NCBI RefSeq assembly: GCF_014961315.1
Contig: NZ_CP063141.1
Span: 2,655,123 to 2,719,122 of the forward strand
DNA: 64,000 nt
Reading direction: 5' to 3'
Source of the DNA: Thermoflavifilum sp.
GTDB lineage: Bacteria > Bacteroidota > Bacteroidia > Chitinophagales > Chitinophagaceae
How positions within the stretch are numbered: position 1 is the first letter of the stretch; each line of letters starts with the position of its first letter. Positions 8,946 through 19,668 of this stretch are shown here, piece after piece. The notes below the pieces were generated by a model. It did not search any database and was not told the DNA's origin. It saw only the letters and a program-made list of their open reading frames with translations. The position numbers and the translations under genes are program-made.

Positions 8946-9157
8946 TATTCCACCCGCTAAATGAACGCACAAAGATAATGATCTCCCTATATGCTGAAAG
9001 GACAAAACGGAATTTTATCAGAAATCCAGGTGCCTGACAATGTTGCTGAAAAAACTGACATGGTCTGTGGGCATGCGCAAGGTTTCTCGCGAAAAGCTGC
9101 AAAATTGGCTGGAAACAGCCGATGGCATAATTCTCGCTAATGGAGGGCACAGAAAAA

Positions 9158-9165
9158 TATTTTTG
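9158..9165 (+). promoter_or_regulatory. candidate -7 promoter element for groES-groEL
   Basis: TATTTTTG matches the Bacteroidota -7 consensus TAnnTTTG, 22 bases before the groES ATG. No good -33 TTTG is visible, and no CIRCE inverted repeat is found upstream. Confidence 0.4.
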
Positions 9166-9187
9166 ACTTCGTTAAAATTTCAAACCT

Positions 9188-9475
9188 ATGGCAAACAAGT
9201 TAAACATCACACCACTCGCCGACCGGGTGATCGTCAAACCCGCTCCCGCCGAAGAAAAAACAAAGGGAGGCATCATTATCCCCGACACCGCTAAAGAAAA
9301 ACCACAGAGGGGGACTGTTGTTGCTGCCGGTCCGGGCAAGAAGGACGAGCCCACCACGGTAAAGCCCGGTGACAAGGTTTTATACGGCAAGTATGCAGGC
9401 ACAGAAATCAGTTTCGATGGCGAAGATTACCTGATCATGCGTGAATCAGACATCCTGGCTATTGTGCCTGAATAA
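9188..9475 (+). CDS. groES: co-chaperonin GroES
   Basis: A 95-residue Hsp10 that caps the GroEL ring. It has LADRVIVKP near the N-terminus, the mobile loop [21 protein letters not shown] at residues 18-38, and the closing [21 protein letters not shown]. Length is standard. It is followed 56 bases later by groEL. No CIRCE element is present, so control by HrcA through that element is not supported by this sequence. Confidence 0.97.
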   Translation: MANKLNITPLADRVIVKPAPAEEKTKGGIIIPDTAKEKPQRGTVVAAGPGKKDEPTTVKPGDKVLYGKYAGTEISFDGEDYLIMRESDILAIVPE

Positions 9476-9531
9476 GTGTTGATGTTTTCTGTTATACCAC
9501 ATTATTCATCTTTCAAAAAAATCAATCAACT

Positions 9532-11163
9532 ATGGCAAAGCAACTGTTCTTCGACACCGAAGCTCGCAACAGAATGAAAAAGGGTATTGATACCCTTGCA
9601 AATGCAGTAAAAGTCACCCTCGGTCCAAAAGGCCGCAATGTGGTGCTGGAAAAGAAATATGGTGCCCCCAGTGTAACCAAAGACGGGGTTACCGTAGCTA
9701 AAGAAATCGAATTAGAAGATCCGATCGAAAATATGGGTGCCCAGATGGTAAAAGAAGTGGCATCCAAAACGTCCGATATCGCCGGTGATGGTACTACTAC
9801 AGCTACCGTACTTGCTCAGGCCCTGATTACCGAAGGCATGAAAGTAGTAGCCGCCGGTGCCAATCCAATGGATGTAAAACGGGGCATCGATAAGGCTGTT
9901 AAAGCTGTAGTTGAACACCTGAAAAAACAATCCGAAAAAATCGGTACGGATAATAAAAAGATCGAACAGGTAGCTACCATCTCCGCTAACAACGATCCCA
10001 CCATTGGTGCCCTGATCGCCGAAGCCATGCAAAAAGTAAGCAAAGACGGCGTCATTACGGTGGAAGAAGCGAAGGGTACCGATACTTACGTCGATGTCGT
10101 GGAAGGTATGCAATTCGACCGCGGATATCTCTCGCCTTACTTCGTGACCAACAGCGAAAAGATGGAAGCTGTGCTGGAAAATCCTTACATCCTGATCCAC
10201 GACAAGAAGATCAGCACCATGAAGGATATCCTGCACATTCTTGAAAAAATCGCTCAGCAAGGCGCTCCGTTGCTCATCATCGCCGAAGATGTGGAAGGCG
10301 AAGCCCTGGCTACACTGGTGGTGAATAAGCTCCGCGGTACATTGAAAGTTTGTGCCGTAAAAGCTCCTGGCTTTGGTGATCGTCGTAAAGAAATGCTGCA
10401 GGATATTGCTATCCTCACCGGTGGTGTGGTCATCAGCGAAGAACAGGGATATAAACTTGAAAATGCTGATCTCACCTACCTGGGTCGCGCCGAATCGGTA
10501 ACCGTGGATAAAGACAATACCACCATCGTGGGTGGCAAGGGCAAAAAGAGCGATATCCAGGCGCGCATCAACCAGATTAAGGCCCAGATTGAAACCACCA
10601 CTTCCGATTATGATAAGGAAAAACTGCAGGAACGCCTGGCTAAACTTAGCGGCGGCGTAGCCGTGCTGTATGTCGGTGCTGCTACCGAAGTGGAAATGAA
10701 AGAAAAGAAAGACCGTGTGGATGATGCCCTGCATGCTACCCGTGCAGCCGTTGAAGAAGGTATCGTTCCCGGTGGCGGCGTGGCTTATATCCGCGCACTG
10801 GAAGCCCTTGAAAAACTCCAGGGTGAAAACGACGATGAAACGACCGGTATCAATATCGTAAAACGCGCGATTGAAGAACCCCTGCGCCAGATTGCCAATA
10901 ACGCTGGATGGGAAGGTTCTATCGTTGTACAAAAAGTAAAAGATGGACAGGGTGATTTTGGATTCAATGCACGCACCGAAGAATTCGAAAAATTGATGTC
11001 GGCCGGTGTTATTGATCCTACTAAAGTTACCCGTATCGCCCTGGAAAACGCCGCTTCCATTGCCGGCATGTTGCTTACAACCGAATGCGTCGTGGCCGAC
11101 AAACCCGAACCCAAACAAAATACTCCTGCTCCTGCAGGTGGTATGGGTGGTATGGATTATTAA
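9532..11163 (+). CDS. groEL: chaperonin GroEL
   Basis: A 543-residue Hsp60 subunit that forms the ATP-driven folding chamber. Motifs seen are [13 protein letters not shown] (residues about 28-40), the ATP-binding [12 protein letters not shown] near residue 85, the apical substrate-binding domain, and the equatorial [15 protein letters not shown] near 408. It ends in the usual Gly/Met tail GGMGGMDY. Full length, with no odd features. It is co-transcribed with groES and ends at a strong terminator. Confidence 0.98.
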   Translation: MAKQLFFDTEARNRMKKGIDTLANAVKVTLGPKGRNVVLEKKYGAPSVTKDGVTVAKEIELEDPIENMGAQMVKEVASKTSDIAGDGTTTATVLAQALITEGMKVVAAGANPMDVKRGIDKAVKAVVEHLKKQSEKIGTDNKKIEQVATISANNDPTIGALIAEAMQKVSKDGVITVEEAKGTDTYVDVVEGMQFDRGYLSPYFVTNSEKMEAVLENPYILIHDKKISTMKDILHILEKIAQQGAPLLIIAEDVEGEALATLVVNKLRGTLKVCAVKAPGFGDRRKEMLQDIAILTGGVVISEEQGYKLENADLTYLGRAESVTVDKDNTTIVGGKGKKSDIQARINQIKAQIETTTSDYDKEKLQERLAKLSGGVAVLYVGAATEVEMKEKKDRVDDALHATRAAVEEGIVPGGGVAYIRALEALEKLQGENDDETTGINIVKRAIEEPLRQIANNAGWEGSIVVQKVKDGQGDFGFNARTEEFEKLMSAGVIDPTKVTRIALENAASIAGMLLTTECVVADKPEPKQNTPAPAGGMGGMDY

Positions 11164-11189
11164 TCGAAAGACGCTTGAAATGCAAAACC

Positions 11190-11219
11190 AGCCGCTTCAA
11201 GAAACGAAGCGGCTTTTTA
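11190..11219 (+). terminator. intrinsic terminator of groES-groEL
   Basis: A 9-bp perfect stem, AGCCGCTTC / GAAGCGGCT, with a 7-base loop is followed by a T run. Confidence 0.9.
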
Positions 11220-11334
11220 TTTTATATGAAATTATCTCATCCCTCAACCGTTTCCATCCCATCTTTTTCATGCTTATTGTAATTTTTACGCAAAGTTTCT
11301 TTTTATTTGCTGTATCTTGGAAGAAAAATAACCC

Positions 11335-12708
11335 ATGCCACCACCCATACAACGCCCTCATTTGCATTTCCGGCAGATCTGGAACATGAGTGTAGGCTTT
11401 TTTGGCATTCAGATAGGCTTTGCGTTACAAAATGCCAATGCCAGCCGAATTTTTCAGACGCTTGGAGCCTCCATTGATCATATCCCTTTGCTGTGGATTG
11501 CCGCACCTGTGACAGGACTTCTTGTGCAGCCTATCGTTGGCTATCTCAGCGACCGCACCTGGCATCCTTTCTGGGGTAGAAGGCGACCTTATTTTTTTGT
11601 TGGCTCCATACTGGCAGCTTCGGCACTGGTGCTGATGCCCAACAGCCGGGCGGTATGGCAGGCAGCTATTGTGCTCTGGCTGATGGATGCTTCGATCAAC
11701 ATCACGATGGAGCCCTTCCGGGCTTTTGTCGGCGATCGCTTACCTTCTGCCCAGCGCACATTAGGCTTTGCCATGCAAACATTTTTTATCGGGCTGGGAG
11801 CCGTACTGGGTTCGCAGTTCCCTTATCTGATGACCCATCTCTTGCATCTAAGCAATGCTGTGCACCAGGGCATACCCGTTTCACTGAAATATGCTTTTTA
11901 TCTGGGGGCGATATGTTTTTTTGCAGCCGTCAGCTGGACGGTATTCACCACCAGCGAATATCCACCCGAGGACAGGGAAAAATGGGAAGCCCATAAAATG
12001 CAAACACGTGGCCTGTGGACGGGCTTTCGGGAAATAGGAAAAGGATTTGTGCACATGCCCCGTACCATGGTACAACTGGCTGTGGTGCAGTTTTTTACAT
12101 GGATCGCCTTTTTTGCGCTCTGGATCTATACTACGGCAGCCGTTGCCCAGCAAGTTTATCATACCACGGATGCACAATCTCAGGCTTTTCAGGATGCTGG
12201 CGACTGGGTGGGGGTATTGTTTTCCGTGTACAACGGTGTGTCAGCATTCATGGCGTTTCTGCTACCCTGGATAGCTCGTTCGCTCAAGCGCACGCATACA
12301 CATTTGATCTGTTTGTTCATCGGCAGTGCAGGATTAATCAGCATTTATTTCATTCATCAGCAATGGTTGCTGATATGGCCTATGCTGGCTATCGGCCTGG
12401 CCTGGGCTTCTACACTTACGATGCCCTACGCCATTCTGGCCGGATCGTTGCCGCCCGAAAAAATGGGATTTTACATGGGTGTATTTAATTTTTTCATCGT
12501 CATACCGCAAATTGTTGCAGCCGTATTGTTGGGCTTTTTAATCAGGTTTTTCTTTCATAACGAAAGCATATACGCGATGTTAATCGGTGGTGGATGTATG
12601 CTGATAGCCGCTTTTATGAATCTGCTGGTTTTTGATAGGGATGATGAAACCCGTAAAAGATTTTCATCTTCTTCCTCACAAAAAACTTTTCTGCCGGAAA
12701 CTTTATAA
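11335..12708 (+). CDS. MFS sugar transporter, SLC45/sucrose-maltose permease type
   Basis: A 457-residue inner-membrane permease with about 12 membrane segments. It belongs to the glycoside/disaccharide symporter branch: the N-terminal half has NMSVGFFGIQIGFALQNAN and the loop motif GYLSDRTWHPFWGRRRPY, a hallmark of plant sucrose transporters and bacterial maltose permeases. Given the amylase and maltose phosphorylase immediately downstream, uptake of maltose or short maltodextrins is the likely job; that is inference from context. It is the first gene of a cluster of five in the same direction, 11 bases before the amylase. Confidence 0.85.
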   Translation: MPPPIQRPHLHFRQIWNMSVGFFGIQIGFALQNANASRIFQTLGASIDHIPLLWIAAPVTGLLVQPIVGYLSDRTWHPFWGRRRPYFFVGSILAASALVLMPNSRAVWQAAIVLWLMDASINITMEPFRAFVGDRLPSAQRTLGFAMQTFFIGLGAVLGSQFPYLMTHLLHLSNAVHQGIPVSLKYAFYLGAICFFAAVSWTVFTTSEYPPEDREKWEAHKMQTRGLWTGFREIGKGFVHMPRTMVQLAVVQFFTWIAFFALWIYTTAAVAQQVYHTTDAQSQAFQDAGDWVGVLFSVYNGVSAFMAFLLPWIARSLKRTHTHLICLFIGSAGLISIYFIHQQWLLIWPMLAIGLAWASTLTMPYAILAGSLPPEKMGFYMGVFNFFIVIPQIVAAVLLGFLIRFFFHNESIYAMLIGGGCMLIAAFMNLLVFDRDDETRKRFSSSSSQKTFLPETL

Positions 12709-12719
12709 ATACATGGCTC

Positions 12720-14588
12720 ATGAAAAAGCTGATGATGTCCATATCTTCTGCCATTACGCTTGCAGTTACGCATCCTGCTGCTATTCGCGCACAACAATTT
12801 TTCGATCATATATGTCCGTCGTTCTGGTGGACAGGCATGAAATGGTCGCGTGTACAGATTTTATTTCATGCAGAAGAAAATCTACAACAGGCACAGGTAA
12901 GTACCCGGTATCCGGGTGTAAAAATTTTACAGGTTCATCATGTGGAAAATCCACATTATCTTTTTGTGGACCTGCAAATAGAGCCTGACGCGAAACCGGG
13001 CGACATACCACTGCTGTTCAAAATAACCGAACGTCGCCATCTTGTATATCCTTATCATCTGTATCCACGCAACCCGGATGATGGGAAAACACGGGCACTG
13101 GGAGTGAATTCCCGTGATTTCATTTATCTGCTGATGCCCGATCGATTTGCCAACGGCGATACCCTTAACGATCGTGTGGCAGGCATGCTCGATCAGAGCC
13201 TGAACCGGGATTCTCTGACTGCACGCCATGGAGGCGATTTGCAGGGGGTAATCGATCATCTGGATTACTTAAAAGATTTAGGTGTTACAGCCATCTGGAT
13301 GACACCCGTACTCGAAAACAATGAAGCACATGCTTCTTATCATGGATATGCGTTCACCGATCACTATCGTGTGGATCCGCGGCTGGGAACAAATGCGCTG
13401 TATAAAAAGCTGGTTGAGCAAGCCCATCAGATGGGATTAAAAGTGATTCAAGATATTGTATTGAATCATGTAGGCGAACAACACTGGTTTGTGCGCGACC
13501 TGCCGATGAAAGACTGGTTGCATCAGTGGCCTCGTTACACCAATACCAGTTATCGTGAGTCTCCCTTATTCGATCCTTATGCTTCATCTTCAGATAAAAA
13601 ACAAATGAGCGATGGATGGTTTACGCCATTCATGCCTGATCTCAATCAACGCAATCCCTATCTCGTTAACTATCTGATTCAAAATGCTATCTGGTGGGTA
13701 GAATATGCAGGTGTAGACGCATTCAGAATCGACACCTACATTTATTGTGATCTCAATTTTATGAACCAATTCAATGCAGCTCTGCTTCGTGAATTCCCGC
13801 ATCTGCATTTATTTGGTGAAACCTGGGTGCATGGCGTATTGCCTCAAGCTTATTTTGTACGAAATAAATTGAATATGCCATTCCAATCTAATTTACCGGG
13901 TGTATGTGACTTTCAGTGGTGCTTTGCCGTGCAGCATGCATTTACCGAGAAAAATGGATGGACTTCTGGCATCGTAGAACCTTATCTGACACTCGCACAG
14001 GATTTTGTATATCAGGATCCAATGAAAAATGTCATCTTCCTGGATAACCATGATATGAGTCGTATTTATAGCGTGGTAGGACAGGATATACACAAATTTG
14101 AATCGGCTTTCACCTTGTTGCTCACCTCGCGGGGTATTCCCCAGATGTATTACGGCGATGAAATCTTAATGAAAGGGATATCAGCTCCGGATGGACTCGT
14201 GCGAAAAGACTTCCCTGGCGGATGGCCCGGCGATACCGTGAATAAATTTTCAGATGCAGGCAGAACTGAAACGGAAAATATTGCCTTCCATTTTATTCAA
14301 AACCTTGCGCATTTTCGCCAGCAAAGCGAAGCGCTGCGTGAGGGGAAACTTATGCAATATGTTCCTGAAGGAAATGTATATGTGTATTTCCGGTATACAG
14401 CACACGAAAGCATCATGGTAGCCATCAATGGAAATGATGATACGGTTTCTGTTTCTACGAACCGTTTTGCTGAATCATTGCATGGATATAAAAAAGCATT
14501 TGATGTGTTGCATCACCAGATGATTGAAGACATTTCCCGTTTCCATCTTCCACCTTATGGCTCTCTGGTATGGCAATTAAAACCCTGA
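12720..14588 (+). CDS. secreted GH13 alpha-amylase / cyclomaltodextrinase-like enzyme
   Basis: A 622-residue glycoside hydrolase family 13 enzyme with a signal peptide ending near AAIRAQ (residue 25), so it is periplasmic or surface-exposed. A cyclomaltodextrinase-type N-terminal beta domain (about 26-125) precedes the catalytic barrel. The family motifs are VIQDIVLNH, VDAFRID with nucleophile Asp338, LFGETW with acid/base Glu367, and LDNHDM with Asp445. The domain order resembles the SusA/neopullulanase group that cuts starch oligomers and cyclodextrins to maltose. It lies between the disaccharide permease and the intracellular phosphorolysis genes, so it would supply maltose for import. Confidence 0.92.
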   Translation: MKKLMMSISSAITLAVTHPAAIRAQQFFDHICPSFWWTGMKWSRVQILFHAEENLQQAQVSTRYPGVKILQVHHVENPHYLFVDLQIEPDAKPGDIPLLFKITERRHLVYPYHLYPRNPDDGKTRALGVNSRDFIYLLMPDRFANGDTLNDRVAGMLDQSLNRDSLTARHGGDLQGVIDHLDYLKDLGVTAIWMTPVLENNEAHASYHGYAFTDHYRVDPRLGTNALYKKLVEQAHQMGLKVIQDIVLNHVGEQHWFVRDLPMKDWLHQWPRYTNTSYRESPLFDPYASSSDKKQMSDGWFTPFMPDLNQRNPYLVNYLIQNAIWWVEYAGVDAFRIDTYIYCDLNFMNQFNAALLREFPHLHLFGETWVHGVLPQAYFVRNKLNMPFQSNLPGVCDFQWCFAVQHAFTEKNGWTSGIVEPYLTLAQDFVYQDPMKNVIFLDNHDMSRIYSVVGQDIHKFESAFTLLLTSRGIPQMYYGDEILMKGISAPDGLVRKDFPGGWPGDTVNKFSDAGRTETENIAFHFIQNLAHFRQQSEALREGKLMQYVPEGNVYVYFRYTAHESIMVAINGNDDTVSVSTNRFAESLHGYKKAFDVLHHQMIEDISRFHLPPYGSLVWQLKP

Positions 14589-14589
14589 C

Positions 14590-15294
14590 ATGATAAATCA
14601 CAAAACTATGCATCCGCAATTCATTCATGCCTGTATTTTTGATCTCGACGGCGTACTGGTAAACACAGCACATTATCATTTTCTTTCCTGGAAACAAATT
14701 ACACTTGGATGGAATGTACCTTTTACAGAACACGACAATGAATTGTTGAAAGGATTAAGCCGGGAAGATTCACTCTCTCGTTTGCTGCAAATAACCGGTA
14801 AGCAACTTAACGCTGCGGAACGTGAACACATATTGCAGGAAAAAAACAAACTATTTCAGCAATATCTGGAGCAGATGACCCCTGATGATGTTTTACCCGG
14901 CGTACACGATTTCCTTATCTTTTTGAAAAATAACAACATACATCTTGCAGTAGCATCGTCGAGTAAAAATGCAAGAATTGTTTTACAAAAAACAGAACTA
15001 ACGAAATGGTTTGAGGTAATAATAGACGGCACACAGATTAAAAAAGCAAAACCTGATCCGGAAGTATTTTTAAAAGCTGCTCATGAGCTGGGCATAGCAC
15101 CCTTGCATACAGTGGTATTTGAAGATGCAAAAGCCGGTGTGGAGGCTGCACGTACAGGTGGTTTCTATTGTGTTGGAGTAGGCGATCCAACGATGCTATC
15201 ACAGGCACATCAGGTTATTCCCGATTTTACTTCCATATCTTTTGATGATTGGTGGCAATCACTATCCGATTCATCCACACAGGTAGTGCATTAA
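14590..15294 (+). CDS. pgmB: beta-phosphoglucomutase
   Basis: A 234-residue HAD-superfamily enzyme converting beta-glucose 1-phosphate to glucose 6-phosphate. The nucleophile motif FDLDGVLVNTA (two Asp) is near residue 17, with helical cap residues in between. Motif II appears as AVASSSKN, and motif III as KPDPEVFLKAA followed by VFEDAKAGVEAA. Start ATG 14590 is one base after the amylase stop; a second in-frame ATG lies at 14608. Beta-glucose 1-phosphate is exactly what an inverting maltose phosphorylase releases, and that gene follows directly. Confidence 0.93.
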   Translation: MINHKTMHPQFIHACIFDLDGVLVNTAHYHFLSWKQITLGWNVPFTEHDNELLKGLSREDSLSRLLQITGKQLNAAEREHILQEKNKLFQQYLEQMTPDDVLPGVHDFLIFLKNNNIHLAVASSSKNARIVLQKTELTKWFEVIIDGTQIKKAKPDPEVFLKAAHELGIAPLHTVVFEDAKAGVEAARTGGFYCVGVGDPTMLSQAHQVIPDFTSISFDDWWQSLSDSSTQVVH

Positions 15295-15305
15295 ACTTTC
15301 CGAAT

Positions 15306-17621
15306 ATGAAGCGCTTTGTGAAACCAGATGCATGGAAAATTATTCAGGAAGGATTTGATCCCGCACAACAACTCGTAGCCGAAAGCTTGTTCAGTATCGG
15401 AAATGGTAGAATGGGCCAACGCGGGAATTTTGAAGAAAAATATTCCGGCCAAACGCTGCAGGGTCACTATGTGGGTGGTGTATATTATCCCGACAAAACG
15501 AAAGTGGGATGGTGGAAGAATGGTTATCCAGAATACTTCGCCAAGGTATTGAATGCGCCTTCATGGATACAGATTTTATGGAGCATTGAAGGCGAAGATG
15601 TGGATCTGTATCGTGCAAAAGCCGTTTCCGCTTTTTATCGAGAGCTGAATATGCGGGAGGGTTATTTAAAACGAAGTTGTATAGTTGAATTAAAAAATGG
15701 CAAGCGATTTCAGATTGAAAGCATTCGATTTTGTAGCATGACGCGTCATGAAGCAGCCGTTGTTCGTTATGCCATCACGCCGTTGAACTTTTCCGGCATC
15801 CTACAACTTCGTTTGCCCGTGGATGCACATGTACAAAATGCGGATGCAAATTTCAAGGAAAAATTCTGGGAACATGTGCACGCCGAGACATCTGCTTCCA
15901 ACGCCTTTGTGGTGGCCCGCACCAGAAAATCCAACTTTGTCGTAAGCACGGGTATTCATGCTCGCATTTTACTTCGAGATGAAATATTGCCCGTTAATTT
16001 TCAGGGATTTGCCTGTGAAAAATACGCAGTTTTGCATACAGAGCTTCCGGTTGAAAAAGGAGAAACATATGTGATAGAAAAATACGCAGCAGTGCTTTCT
16101 TCTTTAAATCATCAACCATCCTGCATACTGAAAGCAACACACGATCAATTACAAGCATTTGTGGATGCAGGTTTTGACCGCTTATTCACCGAACAAAAAA
16201 ACTACTGGGCTGAGAAATGGCAAACCATGGATGTGCGGATTGAGGGGGATATACAAGCGCAACAGGGTATCCGTTTCAACATCTTTCAGCTGCACCAGAC
16301 CTACACAGGCGATGATGAACGATTAAATATCGGTCCGAAAGGCTTTACCGGTGAAAAATACGGCGGAGCAACATACTGGGATACAGAAGCCTATTGTTTG
16401 CCTTTTTATCTGGCTACTGCAGGTCAACAGGTGGCTCGGAATCTCTTGCTCTATCGCTACCGCCATTTACCAAAAGCCATTGAAAATGCAAAAAAATTAG
16501 GATTCGGGAAAGGGGCAGCGCTTTATCCCATGGTAACGATGGATGGTGAAGAATGCCACAATGAGTGGGAAATCACATTCGAAGAAATTCATCGCAACGG
16601 AGCTATTGCTTATGCAATCTGGAATTATATCAATTACACAGGAGATGAAACTTACCTGATTGATTACGGACTGGAAGTGCTGATCGCCATCGCCCGATTC
16701 TGGGCTCAACGGGTGAACTGGAGCGAACCAAAACAAAAATATGTAATACTGGGTGTAACCGGACCTAATGAATATGAAAACAATGTGAACAATAACTGGT
16801 ACACCAACTATATAGCGTGCTGGTGTCTGGAATATGCACAAACCGCCATCAATTATGTAAAGCAACAGGCACCGGAAAAATTTGCCGGCTTATGTGAACG
16901 GCTTGATTTCCATGAATCGGAAGAAGTTTCCACCTGGGAACATATCCGCCGCCACATGTATTTCCCCGAAGAGCCTGCACTGGGTATTTTTCTGCAGCAG
17001 GAAGGATACCTCGATAAAGCACAACAGCTGGTTAGCGATTTATCGCCTGAAGATCTGCCGCTGTATAAACACTGGAGCTGGGATCGCATCCTTCGCTCCT
17101 GCTTTATCAAGCAGGCCGATGTGTTGCAGGGATTGTATTTTTTTGAAGATCGTTTTTCCATGGAACAAATCCGAAGGAATTTCTATTTTTATGAACCACG
17201 AACGGTGCATGAATCCTCACTTTCGCCCTGCATTCATAGCATTCTGGCTGCCAGAATAGGGGATGAACAGAAAGCTTACGAACTCTATTTGCGGACGGCA
17301 AGATTGGATCTTGATGATTACAACAAAGACACCGCCGATGGTTGCCATATCACCAGCATGGCGGGTACCTGGCTGAGCATCGTACAGGGTTTTGCAGGCA
17401 TGCGGGTGAGGCGAGGAGCCCTGCATTTTCAACCCTTTATTCCACAACACTGGAAGGCTTATGAGTTTCGCATTCAGTTCAGGGGAAACTGGCTACAGGT
17501 GCAGGTTACCAGAAAAGAAATTTTGATCGAAAATCATGGAAATAAACCACTGGAAGTGTTTATATTTGATCAGCCACACTGGATTGATGAACAGCATCGG
17601 GTGTGTGTACAACGAACTTAA
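15306..17621 (+). CDS. maltose phosphorylase, GH65
   Basis: A 771-residue glycoside hydrolase family 65 phosphorylase that splits maltose with phosphate into glucose and beta-glucose 1-phosphate. Visible motifs are the barrel segment GGATYWDTEAYCLPFYLA and the catalytic region VTGPNEYENNVNNNWYTN. Its Glu489 matches the general acid of characterised maltose phosphorylases, and the NN-W-YTN form favours maltose over kojibiose or trehalose. The open frame begins upstream at 15249, inside pgmB; the ATG at 15306 (MKRFVKPDAW) gives the normal N-terminus. Cytoplasmic: no signal peptide. It is paired with pgmB, as in lactobacilli. Confidence 0.92.
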   Translation: MKRFVKPDAWKIIQEGFDPAQQLVAESLFSIGNGRMGQRGNFEEKYSGQTLQGHYVGGVYYPDKTKVGWWKNGYPEYFAKVLNAPSWIQILWSIEGEDVDLYRAKAVSAFYRELNMREGYLKRSCIVELKNGKRFQIESIRFCSMTRHEAAVVRYAITPLNFSGILQLRLPVDAHVQNADANFKEKFWEHVHAETSASNAFVVARTRKSNFVVSTGIHARILLRDEILPVNFQGFACEKYAVLHTELPVEKGETYVIEKYAAVLSSLNHQPSCILKATHDQLQAFVDAGFDRLFTEQKNYWAEKWQTMDVRIEGDIQAQQGIRFNIFQLHQTYTGDDERLNIGPKGFTGEKYGGATYWDTEAYCLPFYLATAGQQVARNLLLYRYRHLPKAIENAKKLGFGKGAALYPMVTMDGEECHNEWEITFEEIHRNGAIAYAIWNYINYTGDETYLIDYGLEVLIAIARFWAQRVNWSEPKQKYVILGVTGPNEYENNVNNNWYTNYIACWCLEYAQTAINYVKQQAPEKFAGLCERLDFHESEEVSTWEHIRRHMYFPEEPALGIFLQQEGYLDKAQQLVSDLSPEDLPLYKHWSWDRILRSCFIKQADVLQGLYFFEDRFSMEQIRRNFYFYEPRTVHESSLSPCIHSILAARIGDEQKAYELYLRTARLDLDDYNKDTADGCHITSMAGTWLSIVQGFAGMRVRRGALHFQPFIPQHWKAYEFRIQFRGNWLQVQVTRKEILIENHGNKPLEVFIFDQPHWIDEQHRVCVQRT

Positions 17622-17630
17622 TGGCTGAAT

Positions 17631-19574
17631 ATGGCTTCCATACCCACTTCCAGGGCCCAATCCACACAGGTGTTGCCGGCCTCACGTATTACGGATTTTG
17701 ATGTATCACTGTTTCAGGCCGGTAAACATTATCGCTTATACCAGAAGTTTGGATGCCAGCTCGATACGCTTGAAAATCAGCCTGGTGCTTATTTCTCGGT
17801 GTGGGCTCCTTATGCCGAACAGGTGTCGGTGATTGGCTCGTTTAACGACTGGCAACCCCATATCCACCCGTTGTATCCGCGATGGGATCAATCGGGTATC
17901 TGGGAAGGGTTTATCCCCGGGGTGAAAGCCGCTGATCTATACAAATTCTTTATTCGTTCGCGCGATGGTGAAGTGCTCTACAAGGGCGACCCCTATGCCT
18001 TTCACTGGGAAACACGGCCTAAAACGGCTTCCATAGCATGGTCGCTCGATTATCACTGGCATGATGAAGCATGGATGCAACATCGCCGTAGATACAATGA
18101 TCTGAAAAGTCCCTTCTCGGTTTATGAAGTACACTTAGGCTCCTGGCGCCGCCCCGATCCGGATAATCATGAGTTGTTTTACTCTTATCGACAAATTGCC
18201 GATCAACTGGTACCTTATGTGAAAGAAATGGGGTTTACCCATGTGGAATTGATGCCCGTGATGGAACATCCATTCGACGGTTCCTGGGGCTACCAGATCA
18301 CCGGTTATTTTGCACCCACCTCGCGTTATGGTACACCGCAGGATTTCATGTATTTCGTCGATACCTGCCATCAGGCCGGCATCGGTGTAATCCTCGACTG
18401 GGTGCCCTCACATTTCCCCGGTGATGCACATGGCCTTTTCCGTTTCGACGGTTCGCATGTGTACGAATATGCCGATATGCGGAAAGGTTTTCAAAAAGAT
18501 TGGAACAGTTATATTTTCAATTACGCCCGCAACGAAGTACGCTCGTTTCTGCTGAGCAATGCCGTGTACTGGCTCGATAAATATCATGTCGATGGCCTGC
18601 GTGTGGATGCCGTAGCATCCATGATTTACCTCGATTATTCCAGAAATGAAGGCGAATGGGTGCCCAACGATCGGGGTGGGAGAGAAAATTTAGAAGCAAT
18701 ATCATTGTTGCAGGAACTGAATATCATTGTTTACGAACAATATCCTGGCACACAAACCATTGCCGAGGAATCGACAGCATTTTACGGCGTATCGAAGCCT
18801 GTTTACCTGGGTGGATTGGGCTTTGGCATGAAATGGATGATGGGCTGGATGAACGATACGCTGGAATATTTCAAAAAAGATCCTTATTTCCGTCAGTTTC
18901 ATCATGATCAGCTCACCTTTAGTCTGGTCTATGCATTCAGTGAAAACTTTATGTTGCCGCTCTCTCACGATGAAGTGGTGCATGGCAAATCGCCCATGAT
19001 TTACAAAATGCCCGGTGACGACTGGCAGAAATTTGCTAACCTGCGTTTGCTATATGCTTATATGTTCACGCATCCCGGAAGCAAATTGTTATTCATGGGT
19101 AATGAAATCGCTCAAACTACTGAATGGAACTTCAAACGGGAGCTCGACTGGTATCTGTTGCAATATCCACCACACCAGGGTGTACAACGACTGGTGAAAC
19201 AATTAAACGTGCTGTACCGGCACTACACCGCTTTGCATGAAACCCAATTTATGCCTGTAGGATTTGAATGGATCGATATTGGTGATCGACAACATAGTAT
19301 TTTTATTTACTCACGACTCGAAAGCAACGGATATCGACGGTTGTTGATTGCACTGAACATGACACCTGTGCCCAGAATGAATTATGAAATAGGGATGCCG
19401 GAAAGCGCTAACTGGCGCGAAATTTTAAATACAGATCATCCCGATTTTGGAGGAAGTGGTGTGTTGAATCCGGATACCTATCAAACATGTAAGCAACCCT
19501 GTAAGGGTAAACCTTATCAGCTTACCATCCATCTACCACCGCTGGGCGCCGTGATCATGGAAAGAATAGCCTGA
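17631..19574 (+). CDS. glgB: 1,4-alpha-glucan branching enzyme
   Basis: A 647-residue GH13 branching enzyme that cuts alpha-1,4 glucan and rejoins it as alpha-1,6 branches. An N-terminal CBM48 domain (about 35-130, with GSFNDW) is followed by EVHLGSWRR, by the barrel with WGYQITGYFAPTSRYG, and by the catalytic residues Asp326 (LRVDAV), the Glu379-Glu380 pair (AEEST) and Asp447 (LSHDEVVHG). The C-terminal domain closes with PPLGAVIM. It sits 9 bases after the maltose phosphorylase gene, which links glycogen storage to maltodextrin use. No glgA or glgC is in the window. Confidence 0.94.
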   Translation: MASIPTSRAQSTQVLPASRITDFDVSLFQAGKHYRLYQKFGCQLDTLENQPGAYFSVWAPYAEQVSVIGSFNDWQPHIHPLYPRWDQSGIWEGFIPGVKAADLYKFFIRSRDGEVLYKGDPYAFHWETRPKTASIAWSLDYHWHDEAWMQHRRRYNDLKSPFSVYEVHLGSWRRPDPDNHELFYSYRQIADQLVPYVKEMGFTHVELMPVMEHPFDGSWGYQITGYFAPTSRYGTPQDFMYFVDTCHQAGIGVILDWVPSHFPGDAHGLFRFDGSHVYEYADMRKGFQKDWNSYIFNYARNEVRSFLLSNAVYWLDKYHVDGLRVDAVASMIYLDYSRNEGEWVPNDRGGRENLEAISLLQELNIIVYEQYPGTQTIAEESTAFYGVSKPVYLGGLGFGMKWMMGWMNDTLEYFKKDPYFRQFHHDQLTFSLVYAFSENFMLPLSHDEVVHGKSPMIYKMPGDDWQKFANLRLLYAYMFTHPGSKLLFMGNEIAQTTEWNFKRELDWYLLQYPPHQGVQRLVKQLNVLYRHYTALHETQFMPVGFEWIDIGDRQHSIFIYSRLESNGYRRLLIALNMTPVPRMNYEIGMPESANWREILNTDHPDFGGSGVLNPDTYQTCKQPCKGKPYQLTIHLPPLGAVIMERIA

Positions 19575-19668
19575 GGCATTACCTTGTGATTAAAATAGCA
19601 GCACAACTCATCACATACAACATGCAAATAAACGAATGCGTTGAATAATATCCGCAAACATCAGGAAT

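Noticed and set aside
8946-9187. A possible CIRCE element before groES.
   Set aside because: No TTAGCACTC-N9-GAGTGCTAA-like repeat could be found on reading the region.
9712-11118. A 468-codon open frame antisense to groEL.
   Set aside because: It is fully covered by groEL, its product has no recognisable domain, and its length reflects the regular codon use of groEL.
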